64,000 nt of DNA from JAJYIW01 sp963781665 (GTDB lineage Bacteria; Chloroflexota; Anaerolineae; Anaerolineales; Anaerolineaceae). Each line of letters opens with the position of its first letter. The stretch's first letter is position 1. Made by a program: the position numbers and the translations under genes. The stretch spans positions 3,286,001 through 3,350,000 of the forward strand of contig CAWAGA010000002.1 of the NCBI GenBank assembly GCA_963781665.1, given 5' to 3'. Below are positions 43,747-52,608 of this stretch, piece after piece. Below the pieces are notes generated by a model. The model was not told the origin of the DNA. It made no database searches and was given only the letters and a program-made list of their open reading frames with translations.

Positions 43747-44361
43747 ATGTCTGCCGAAGAGGACGATATTTCTCTTATATTTCGGATCGCGGCCTGCCCT
43801 AAAGAAAAGACCTCCTCACCCGGATCCGTAAGGGAGGATGCCGCTGCTGCGATTAGCGAGCTTTACGACCGCTATGTTCGTCTGGTGTTCAGCCTTGCCA
43901 ACCAAATCGTTCGCGACGAAGCGATTGCTGAAGAGATCACTCAGGACGTATTCCTGCAGGTATGGAACAAGGCTGCCACGTTCCAGCCGAAAAATGGCAG
44001 GGTAATCTCCTGGCTGGCGAGCGTAACTCGGTACCGTGCCATCGATGTTCTCCGCAGGCAAAATGCCAGGCCTGAGGGGCATCATGTACCGATCGAGGAT
44101 GATCTTGCGTTGGGTGATGATCCTGATGATTGGGTTGAGTTGGCTGTGGATACTTATCTCGACCGCCAGAAAGTACATCAGGCATTGTTGGGGCTGCCGG
44201 TTGATCAGCGTAAGGCGCTGATCCTGGCGTTTTTTGAGGGGTTGACCCAGGAAGAAATATCCAAAACTCTCGACGAGCCGTTAGGAACGATTAAAACGCG
44301 CATCCGTCTGGCAATGCAAAAACTGCGGCAGTCGTTGGCAGACAACAACGGCACTCACTAA
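43747..44361 (+). CDS. ECF sigma factor, SigK-like
   Basis: 204 aa from ATG 43747 (MSAEEDDISLIFRIAAC); the 29 codons upstream in the frame run through the -10 box and have no family residues. Region 2: AAAISELYDRYVRLVFSLANQIVRDEAIAEEITQDVFLQVW, then the -10-binding part ISWLASVTRYRAIDVLRRQ. Region 4: LLGLPVDQRKALILAFFEGLTQEEISKTLDEPLGTIKTRIRLAMQKLR. It precedes its anti-sigma factor by 69 bp. It probably directs transcription of envelope genes such as the two lipoproteins downstream, and is held inactive by the membrane anti-sigma factor. Confidence 0.93.
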   Translation: MSAEEDDISLIFRIAACPKEKTSSPGSVREDAAAAISELYDRYVRLVFSLANQIVRDEAIAEEITQDVFLQVWNKAATFQPKNGRVISWLASVTRYRAIDVLRRQNARPEGHHVPIEDDLALGDDPDDWVELAVDTYLDRQKVHQALLGLPVDQRKALILAFFEGLTQEEISKTLDEPLGTIKTRIRLAMQKLRQSLADNNGTH

Positions 44362-44430
44362 ATAGGATTTTCTGGAAGATAAAATCTAAATAGATTATTG
44401 GTGCGTATTAATAGTTAGAGGAAGATAAGA

Positions 44431-45174
44431 ATGAGCGAAGTGCACGTCTCAGATTTGATTCCTGCATACATCTTGAGTTGTCTGCTTCCGGCTGAAAAGC
44501 ATCGTGTTGAAAAACATTTACAGACCTGTGCAGAATGCAAGCAAGAATTGAAATCATACGAACCGGTCATTACCGGTCTGGCCGTTGTGCCGGTGCAAAT
44601 TGATCCTACACCCGGTCTAAAAAAGACCATCATGCAGGCGGTTATATCTGGTGATGATGAGCAGCCCGTAGTTCAAACGAGCTTTTCCCGCCATTTTGAA
44701 AAGCGATCTAAATTGAGCCGGTTGGGTCCATGGCTCCGTGTCTGGAGTGTAGCCAGCCTGGTGTTGGTGATCGTATTAGCTATCACCAGCCTGATACTTT
44801 TCAATCAGGTCAGAGACCTTTCCCAAAAAAATGCAGGCATTTCTTCTCAATTCACAGTCATTCCTCTAAACGGAACTTCAACAGCTCCAGAAGCTAGCGG
44901 CGTGATGATCATCTCGAATCACGGCTTGAGCGGCTCATTGAACGTCGATGGATTACCACCGCTGGATACAGGTCACCAGTACCAACTCTGGCTGCTCGAA
45001 GAAGGCAAACGGATCAATGGTGGGGTATTTTCGGTAACGCCCCAAGGATCTGGCACCTTGCGAGTTAACTCTTCCCTGCCGCTTTTTGAATATAAAAGGA
45101 TCGGCATCACCATCGAACCGGCCGGTGGGAGTTCGGGACCGACAGGGGACCAGGTGTTAGGTGGGGGAGCGTAA
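44431..45174 (+). CDS. RskA-family anti-sigma factor with zinc finger
   Basis: 247 aa. Residues 1-45 form a zinc anti-sigma domain: DLIPAYILSCLLPAEKHRVEKHLQTCAECKQEL, with H-x3-C-x2-C. A transmembrane helix (SVASLVLVIVLAITSLILF, about residues 108-126) leads to an extracytoplasmic RskA domain (about 150-247: GVMIISNHGLSGSLNVDGLPPL ... YQLWLLEEGKRINGGVFSV ... ITIEPAGGSSGPTG). It binds the sigma factor encoded upstream and would release it on regulated proteolysis triggered by an envelope or redox signal. Confidence 0.93.
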   Translation: MSEVHVSDLIPAYILSCLLPAEKHRVEKHLQTCAECKQELKSYEPVITGLAVVPVQIDPTPGLKKTIMQAVISGDDEQPVVQTSFSRHFEKRSKLSRLGPWLRVWSVASLVLVIVLAITSLILFNQVRDLSQKNAGISSQFTVIPLNGTSTAPEASGVMIISNHGLSGSLNVDGLPPLDTGHQYQLWLLEEGKRINGGVFSVTPQGSGTLRVNSSLPLFEYKRIGITIEPAGGSSGPTGDQVLGGGA

Positions 45175-45278
45175 ACCCATAGGCCGCAGGCCGCTAACTC
45201 AAATAAATCCAGAAAGCTCATCGATGCGTATGTATATGTGAGGGGTAAGTTTTGCGCCAGAAATGTGGAGGAAATGCA

Positions 45279-46193
45279 ATGGATGAGTTGAGGTCGAACA
45301 ACAGGCATAGTCTGATTTTAACCGGGGTGGTTATATGTACGTTAATTCTTGCTGCCTGTTCTCCTGGGGGATCTACAGCTCAAACGCCTACGCCGGCTGG
45401 TACATCAGGTTTAACCCCGTCTGTAACCATCAATGATCAATCAGTATCAGGCGGCTCAGTTACAGTAGCCGATGTTCTCAGTGTAGGCCCTGGCTGGATT
45501 GCTATTCAAGCTAGCGAAAATGGTAAACCGGGAGCTGTATTGGGTGAGACTGCTGTAAATAACGGCGATAACATCAACATAGTGGTTAAAATCGACCCTA
45601 CTAAAGCGACCCCGGTGATGTATGCTGTTTTGTACACAGACGTCGGCAAGGTCGGTACTTTCGAACCAGAAGGTCCGGACACCCCACAGACTGTAGGTGG
45701 ACAACCGGTTGAACCCATTTTCAATGTGACCGGTGGTTTACCGCCTGCTACTCCAACCGCAACGCCTGGACCTACACCGACCAGTGCAGCAGTTATCCAG
45801 GATTTTCAAAACAGCACACTTGGCACTTACCTGACGACCCAAAACGGTATGGCGCTTTACTACTGGAACCATGATTCGGCAGGTGTGAGCTATTGCACCG
45901 GCTCATGCCTGGTTACCTGGCCGCCCTATCTGACAAACGGGAAACCTTTGGCAGGTGATCCGGTACAAATGACCGGGACGTTAGGTATCCTCGTCCGCCC
46001 GGATGGCAGCCAACAGGTTACTTACAACGGCAGCCCACTTTACACCAACATTAACGATAAGAACCCGGGTGATGCCAAAGGACAGGGGGTAGATGGCAGG
46101 TTCGTCATGCCGGCAGGGGGGATTGCAACACCTACACCAACGGCAAGTCCGACGTCAGCAACGCCAGAGGTGACAGGTACACCAACACCATGA
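45279..46193 (+). CDS. Lipoprotein with DUF7282-like domain and Yx(FWY)xxD repeats
   Basis: 304 aa from ATG 45279, seven bases after GGAGG; the TTG 27 bp upstream has no ribosome site. The lipobox is LILAACS. A Thr/Pro linker, then residues about 50-155 (INDQSVSGGSVTVADVLSVG ... YTDVGKVGTFEPEGPD) resemble a DUF7282-type beta-sandwich. A TPTATPGPTPT linker joins the C-terminal domain of the secreted lipoprotein-repeat type (Pfam Lipoprotein_15, COG4315): LGTYLTTQNGMALYYWNHD, CTGSCLVTWPPYL, LGILVRPDGSQQVTYNGSPLY. The two Cys in CTGSC are conserved in the family. Function unknown, often linked to RskA-type loci. Confidence 0.88.
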   Translation: MDELRSNNRHSLILTGVVICTLILAACSPGGSTAQTPTPAGTSGLTPSVTINDQSVSGGSVTVADVLSVGPGWIAIQASENGKPGAVLGETAVNNGDNINIVVKIDPTKATPVMYAVLYTDVGKVGTFEPEGPDTPQTVGGQPVEPIFNVTGGLPPATPTATPGPTPTSAAVIQDFQNSTLGTYLTTQNGMALYYWNHDSAGVSYCTGSCLVTWPPYLTNGKPLAGDPVQMTGTLGILVRPDGSQQVTYNGSPLYTNINDKNPGDAKGQGVDGRFVMPAGGIATPTPTASPTSATPEVTGTPTP

Positions 46194-46912
46194 TAAATAA
46201 AACGCTTGATACATAACAATCTCTCTATTTCTATGTGACCAGTCGATTAATAGGTAATCGTAGAAAGTGACGGAATTTAACAAATTCGCGCTTTCTCTGG
46301 TGATTGGCACCTATAAATATTGACACTATCAGGATTGTAATATTTCAACTTGATAATATAAAGGTAGCAAATTTTATCGGTAATGAGGAAAATAATGTTG
46401 AAGAAAACGAATAGACATAAGAGCACAACGATTTTCAGTGTGTTCGTGACCAAAACTACGCCAACCACCACCAGGCCGAATGTTACCGGCCAATTGGGGG
46501 AAATCACAATTTCAGATAGCAGCCAAGAAGCAACAAATGCTGGTTACCTGCTTCTTTCTTGTTCGAGTAACCAGGAACTGGCAGTTGCTCCAGCTTCGTA
46601 TATCACCTCTTACCGTTCACCCAGGCTATCTGGTACACCTCGAACCGCCATGTCTGTTGGGACTGCTACTCCATAGCAGTAAGGTAAGGACCTTCGAGGC
46701 ACGATCAGAGAATCCTACGATGATTCCCGCAGACTATCTAACGATGAAAGGCTTTCATTACTCGAAAATGACGCTGCGGTCGATTAATTGATTGGTAAAA
46801 AAGTCTGGATTTTATGGAATTCCAGGCATCCGTCAGACTGGACGAGGCAGATAGAACCTTATCCAGCAAGAATTAAAGGTAAAAGAATCAGTCGTTTATT
46901 GGAGGAAAGATT
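46194..46912. other. Intergenic region, 719 bp
   Basis: No recognised gene. A 97-codon (+) frame (46383-46676) is Ser/Thr-rich and starts RKIMLKKTNRHKS, but has no Shine-Dalgarno, signal peptide or known domain. A (-) frame (46277-46507) is hydrophobic but has no ribosome site. A promoter for the next gene is expected here, but I found no convincing pair of boxes. Confidence 0.35.
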
Positions 46913-47545
46913 ATGATAAACAAAATTAACAAGATTCAAAGGATTTCGTTCCTTAGTATTTTAACCGTCATGGCATTGGCATTAGCTGCTTGTGCGCCGA
47001 GTACTTCGGCAGCCCAATCGACCGGCACGGCAGCGCCTACATCAATACCAATCAGTTCGCCAACTGTCATGGCGACCACCCCACCTTCATCCTCTCCGAC
47101 TGCGATGGCAACATCGGCAGCAACCACCGCTGCAACAACTGCAGCCACAAGCGGGGCGACCTCGGTTTCAACGCCTTCCGGTCCAGCAGCGGTCGCCTCG
47201 AGCCAAAACAGCACGCTTGGCACTATCCTGGTCGATTCAAACGGGATGACGCTATATTACTTCACCAAAGATACGCCTGGGGTAAGCAATTGCACCGGTG
47301 GGTGCGCGGCACTTTGGCCTCCGTTCTTGACCAATGGCACACCTGCGACCAGCGATTTGAGTGTAACCGGTACCTTGGGTATTTTGACCAGAGCTGATGG
47401 CAGCCAGCAGGTGACTTATGAAGGTTATCCCCTGTATTATTACTCGGGTGATAAAGCTGCCGGAGATACCAATGGACAAGGTGTAAATAATATCTGGTTT
47501 GTTGTCCCGACCAGCGGCATCCCATCGCCTACAGCAACTCCTTGA
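46913..47545 (+). CDS. Yx(FWY)xxD-repeat lipoprotein
   Basis: 210 aa. Signal peptide and lipobox LALAACAPS. Residues about 27-95 are an Ala/Thr/Ser-rich linker of low complexity (SSPTAMATSAATTAATTAAT). The C-terminal ~100 residues are the same domain as in the lipoprotein at 45279: LGTILVDSNGMTLYYFTKD, CTGGCAALWPPFL, LGILTRADGSQQVTYEGYPLYYYSGD, GQGVNN-W. The two proteins are paralogous in this domain only. A strong terminator follows. GGAGG lies before the ATG. Confidence 0.9.
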   Translation: MINKINKIQRISFLSILTVMALALAACAPSTSAAQSTGTAAPTSIPISSPTVMATTPPSSSPTAMATSAATTAATTAATSGATSVSTPSGPAAVASSQNSTLGTILVDSNGMTLYYFTKDTPGVSNCTGGCAALWPPFLTNGTPATSDLSVTGTLGILTRADGSQQVTYEGYPLYYYSGDKAAGDTNGQGVNNIWFVVPTSGIPSPTATP

Positions 47546-47892
47546 ACTAAATATACCCATCCGGGCAGTATTGTATTCAACTAAACAACCAATCTATTGA
47601 TCTCTGATCTAAGGTGTTTTGGAAGCAGGTTTTCCAAAACACCTTATTTATTCGAGGTTCATAGGGTGCTTTGCCATGTTCCGATCCAGTTCGGAATTGA
47701 AAGCGCCATCTTTTTCTTAGATCCTATTAATTAACCCTGCTTCGCCTGGCTGGTGATTTTTTCAAGCGATCTCAAACTCGACTAACAATTTCCTTGTGAG
47801 AAGAGGAATAAAAGATAAAAATAGCGATAGGCTGTCCGCACCGGCGATACCAGCGGAAATGGATACAGGGGCCTCGGGTCGGTTGTAACCCC
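47546..47892. other. Intergenic region between convergent genes
   Basis: 347 bp. Apart from the terminator at 47610-47650, nothing was recognised; no ORF with family features. Confidence 0.5.
47610..47650 (+). terminator. Rho-independent terminator
   Basis: 15-bp perfect stem TAAGGTGTTTTGGAA/TTCCAAAACACCTTA around a 7-base loop, followed by TTTA; about 65 bases after the lipoprotein stop. Confidence 0.85.
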
Positions 47893-48715
47893 TCAGATTG
47901 GGTTCTGGTCCACCCTGGCCTGCAGCTTTTTGTATTGGGATGAAGAAATATATCGCTGTAAGGCCTGAATTCGTTTGGCGATGAGAGGATGAGTTGAGAG
48001 AACTTCTTCCAATTTATTGATAATACTGTCATCCTGAGCTTCAACCAACCGCAATGCTTGAGCTAAGCCTTCTTGAGAAAATATAGGTTTTCCGGTTGCA
48101 AGTTTTACCAAGGCTGAGATGGCTTTGGTTGGATTGCCACAGGCCAGCAAACCGGCCCGATCTGCTGAAAATTCGCAAGCCCGGTTCCACCAGCGGAAGC
48201 TGGCATTTAACAGGATCGATATGCCGTACGAAGCCGGGATTCCCGCCATACCACCAACCAGTGAATTTAGCCAGGTATGACCCAGGCTGACGTGGCCCAT
48301 CTCGTGCCCGAGGATAAATCGAAGTTCATCGGCATCCATCAGATCGAATAATGCTGAATACAAAACGATCACCTTTGGATCAGAAAGACCAAAGGCGTAT
48401 GCGTTAAATCTGGGGGTTAGAAGCGACGAAGATTTGCACCTGGCCGGGTTGGATCCGGGCCTGGCAGGTCTTGGTTAGCTTGAGCAGGTCAGGCGGTGAG
48501 TGCGGACCGATGCGGTAAGCGCGCCGAATGATGGAATTGTGGTGGACACGACTGGAAAAGTAAGAAAATGCTACAATAACCAGGACGAAAATGATGGCCA
48601 TGGTTAAGGTCACTACCGCAGAAATGGCGATCAACGCCAGCACGGCCAGCATCGTTCCGGTCAGAATAGCCTGTTCGTTTGGATAACGGTAAGCAGTAGT
48701 CTGGTAGATAGGCAT
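47893..48715 (-). pseudogene. M48-family membrane metalloprotease, one-base frameshift
   Basis: The N-terminal frame (ATG 48715, MPIYQTTAYRYPNEQAI, one or two transmembrane helices, PGQVQIFVASNPQI) stops at TAA. The M48 core continues in the next frame, NAYAFGLSDPKVIVLYS, then LRFILGHEMGHVSLGH (zinc HExxH) and CEFSADRAGLLAC (third ligand Glu). Removing one A from the AAA at 48406-48408 gives one 273-aa reading frame. Because both halves are conserved, a sequencing indel is as likely as decay. Members of this HtpX/BepA-like family degrade misfolded membrane or envelope proteins. Confidence 0.82.
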
Positions 48716-48746
48716 AGTTCAATTATAAGAGGATTAAAGGATCTGT

Positions 48747-49625
48747 ATGAATAGAGAATCATTACCCGAATGGGGTAAACGTACCTTAATAATGGGTGTC
48801 ATTAACATCACCCCGGATAGTTTTTCAGGTGATGGTCTCCTGGCCGGTCCCCTTCGTTCTCCAGAAAAAGCATTCGAAGCTGCTCTCGCTCAGGCACGAG
48901 ATTTCGTAGCCCAGGGCGCTGATATTTTAGATATCGGCGGCGAAAGCACACGTCCAGGAGCTGAGGTTGTCTCAAGCGATGAAGAGCTGCATAGAGTGGT
49001 TCCATTTATCGAAGCGTTGGTTTCGGTCGGACTGGATGCTATCATTTCGGTCGATACCAGCAAGGCTGCCATTGCCTATGCGGCTTTGCAGGCTGGAGCA
49101 GATTGGGTCAATGATGTGCGTGCTTTGAAGGGCGATTCTGGAATGGCTGCAGTTGTCAGTGGATCTGGTGCGCCTATCATTTTGATGCATAATCGTCTGC
49201 GTTCATCTGGAACCGAGCAGCAGGCACGCCTGGGTGGAAGGTACGTAGGGGTGCATTATAATAACCTTTTGGAAGATGTAAGAAACGAATTATTGGAGAG
49301 TGTCACTCTGGCCCAAGCCGCCGGGATTGGAGACGATCGCATCATCCTCGACCCTGGTCTGGGTTTTGGGAAGACGGTAGAGCAATCATTAGAATTAATC
49401 GATCGGTTGGATGAATTGAAGTCGTTAGGTTATCCGCTTCTGGTAGGGCCTTCCCGCAAATCGTTTATCGGTTATACCCTGGATTTGCCGCCGGATCAAC
49501 GCGTCGAAGGCACTGCTGCGGCAGTGGCAATCAGCATCGCTCGCGGCGCCGACATCGTCCGGGTCCACGATGTTGCAGAAATCGCCCGCGTAGCAAGGAT
49601 GGCAGATGCGATTGTCCGGAGATGA
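48747..49625 (+). CDS. folP: Dihydropteroate synthase
   Basis: 292 aa, slightly longer than typical DHPS because of inserts at PLRSPEKAFEA and around residue 155. Motifs of the family: GVINITPDSFSGDG (pterin/metal loop), DILDIGGESTRPGAE (loop 2), SVDTSKAAIAYAALQAG, LMHNRL, DPGLGFGKTVEQSLELI and VGPSRKSFIG. It condenses p-aminobenzoate with dihydropterin pyrophosphate in folate synthesis. The start has AAAGGA upstream. It overlaps the PBP homologue by 4 bp (ATGA), so the two are translationally coupled. Confidence 0.95.
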   Translation: MNRESLPEWGKRTLIMGVINITPDSFSGDGLLAGPLRSPEKAFEAALAQARDFVAQGADILDIGGESTRPGAEVVSSDEELHRVVPFIEALVSVGLDAIISVDTSKAAIAYAALQAGADWVNDVRALKGDSGMAAVVSGSGAPIILMHNRLRSSGTEQQARLGGRYVGVHYNNLLEDVRNELLESVTLAQAAGIGDDRIILDPGLGFGKTVEQSLELIDRLDELKSLGYPLLVGPSRKSFIGYTLDLPPDQRVEGTAAAVAISIARGADIVRVHDVAEIARVARMADAIVRR

Positions 49626-52589
49626 TAATGCGCCCTTTGAAGACATACCTGGTCATCAAGAGAAGAAGGCAGCGAGCGTCCTGGCGGCGGATCAGTTTTA
49701 AGCGCCAGACACGCCGGGTGGGCTGGGGATTGGGGGCATTCTTCGGTCTGACAATCGTCGGCCTGGTGATGGCAGCCGTTCTGGCGTATGCTAACCTCAC
49801 ACGTGACCTGCCTTCTCTGGCGCGGCTTCCAGCCTTATTAGATTCTCCCAGCGGCGTCCTGCTCCAGCCAACCCGCATCTATGACCGCTCCGGCCAGCAC
49901 CTTTTGCTTTCGCTGGATAACGGCCAGGCAGGGCCGCGTAAATACATATCGATAGATCCGACAGTGCCAAACCACATCCCCCAGGTACTGGTGCAAGCTA
50001 TCCTGGCGACTGCAGATCCGGATTTTTGGAACCACCCCGGTTTTTTATGGAGCGATTTGACCAGCAGCCAGATTTCCACTCTGGCAGAGAGCCTGGTCTC
50101 TGAGCTGCTCTTGGCCGATGAACCCCCATCATTGGCGCGCAATTTAAGGGTTCGTATTCTGGCTGCCCAAATAACTGCCGTTTATGGGCGTCAAAAAATA
50201 TTGGAATGGTACTTAAACAGCGCCAATTTTGGACATCTTGCTTATGGGGTTGAAGCTGCTTCTCAATTGTACCTGGGAAAACCGGCCAGCCAGCTTAACC
50301 TGGCCGAAATCCGCCTTATTGGCGGCTGTTGCCCAGGCGCCTGCGCTTAATCCAATCGATGCCCCGCTTGACGCGCTTTCTCACCAACGCCAGGCGATTA
50401 CAGTTATGTTGGAAGAAGGTGTCATCACCCAGGCGCAGGCTGACCAGTCTCGGGCGGCACACCTGGATTTACAGAAAGCGCCTACCACCCTTGAGAACCC
50501 GGCGCTCGCCTTCACGACTCTGGTGGAGAATGACGTTGCGCGCCTGGTGGGACGCCCTCGGTTGGAACGGGGTGGTCTGGTGATCCGCACAACCCTCGAT
50601 TATGACCTCCAACTCCAACTCGAGTGCACGTTACAGACCCAACTGGCGCGGGTCAGCAGTAAAAGCCAGGATACGATTATTCCGTCGGTTGGTAGTGAAA
50701 GCGCTGGTAGCTGTGCCGCAGCCCGTTTGCTCCCCACCTTGAGTTTCGAAGGCCAGGCGAACCTGGAATACCTGGCCGCTTCTGGTCTGGTTTTGGATCC
50801 CCAGACCGGACAAGTGTTAGCGATGGTGGGAGACCTGACGCTTGCAGGTCAGGAATCCCCCGCCATGAGTGCTCACCCCACCGGTTCGTTGTTAACGCCG
50901 TTTATTTACCTGGCCGGTTTTACTCGGGGTATGAGTCCGGGGACCCTGGTTTGGGATATACCTTCCAGCCTACCCCCGACCATGAGCGATAAGGTCAATC
51001 CTGGCGGGCAATTCCATGGTCCTGTTCGCTTACGGATAGCCCTGGCCAATGACTACTTAGCCCCGGCAGCACAGCTATTAGCCCAGATCAGCCCGGACGT
51101 CGTCTGGAATTCCGCTGCGGCCTTTGGTCTTCCTTCTTTGTCTGGTGAAAATGTGCCGTTTTCTGGCGGCGCTCTGACAACCATTGAAGTTGCCCAGGCT
51201 TATGGGGTATTAGCCAACCAGGGATTGATGGCAGGACAGGTTTTAGACAGCGAATCATCCCTCCAACCCGCAGCCCTTTTACAAATCCAGGACAGCAGTG
51301 GTACGTCCCTGCTCGATTGGACCGATCCAATGGAGCGATCGATCATCAGCGCCCCGCTGGCTTATTTAGTCGACCAATCTTTATCCGATGAAACAGCCCG
51401 TTGGCCAAGCCTGGGCAGCTCTAATCCTTTGGGTATTGGCCGCCAGGCTGCTGCCAAGCTGGGGCAAACCAGCGATGGACGTGATTCCTGGGTGGTAGGT
51501 TACACCCCCCAGCAGGTTAGTGTGTTATGGATGGGCTTCAATCAACCGGTAAGCCAAATTTCTGGCCAAGAGGGGGCAGAAGCAGGAGGTTCCGAGAGTG
51601 AGAGCCCGATGCCAACTCTTGATGGCTCTCAACGCCTGGATGTACGTTGGGTGGCCGGGATGTGGCATGCCATCATGCAATATGCGGTCAACAGCCAGCC
51701 TGCGATCGGGTGGACTCCTCCGCCGGGGATCAGTACCATGGAAGTATGCGATCCATCCGGCTTGCTACCTACACCTGCCTGCCCTAACGTGGTCAGTGAA
51801 GTATTCTTGAGTGGCAATGAGCCGACGACCGCCGATAATCTTTATCAAACATTCGAGATCGATCACGAAACAGGCTTGCTGGCAACCGTTTTCACCCCGC
51901 CGGCTTTAGTCGTTGACCAGACTTACCTGGTCGTACCCTCAGAAGCCAGGCAGTGGGCCGCGGCGAGCGGGCTGCCAGTGCCGCCCGATCAGTACGACGT
52001 TATCCAAGCGCCTGTTTCCCTTCCCGATATCCATATTACCTCACCTGCCATATTTGGAAATGTGCGCGGCCAGGTTGAAATTGCCGGCACAGCCGCTGGC
52101 GATCAATTGGCTTCTTATCAAGTCCAGGTGGGGCAGGGTCTCAATCCACAAGAGTGGATCCAGATTGGGGCCGGGGATAAACCGATTGAGGAAGGCATGC
52201 TGGCCTCCTGGGACACGACTGGTGAAAATGATGGCCTGTACGCCGTCCAGTTAACCGTCGTCGACAAGGACCAACAGGTCAAAACCGCTATCATTCAGGT
52301 GACAGTTGATAATACGCCTCCACTCGTCAGCCTGTCTTATCCGGTGGCCGGACAGGTTTTCACATACAAGTCTGGGTTCTCAGTCACTTTTCAGGCCAGT
52401 GCCAGTGATGATATTAACCTGACCCGTGTCGAATGGTGGGTTGATGGGAAGCTGGTCAGCGAAACTTCGCAACCGCCGTTCAGCTTCCCTTGGCAAGCTA
52501 TCCCTGGAAATCACACCCTGGTGGTCAAAGGCTACGACCAGGCTGGTAATGTTTCCCAGACAGACCCGCTCAAATTCATTATCCGATAA
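49622..52589 (+). pseudogene. Class A penicillin-binding protein homologue with lost catalytic motifs, one-base frameshift
   Basis: 988 aa after removing one A from AAA at 50307-50309, which joins LNLAE to SALLAAVAQAPALNP. One N-terminal transmembrane helix (about residues 38-58), then the GT51 fold (ILEWYLNSANFGHLAYGVEAA). Motif 1 reads ADPDFWNHPG where EDxxFxxHxG is expected, so the catalytic Glu is absent, and the GSTxTQQ motif is also gone. In the transpeptidase half SxxK is SLLT, SxN is DYL and KTGT is KLGQ; only the Ser remains. The surrounding fold is well kept (PTGSLLTPFIYLAGF, GRDSWVVGYTPQ). The C-terminus has two Ig-like domains with DNTPP and RVEWWVDGKL. It is probably a catalytically inactive scaffold, if expressed. 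Confidence 0.85.
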
Positions 52590-52608
52590 ATTTTATATTG
52601 AATTCTTT

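Noticed and set aside
46383..46676. 97-codon Ser/Thr-rich (+) frame
   Set aside because: No Shine-Dalgarno, signal peptide or known domain; composition resembles the surrounding non-coding DNA.
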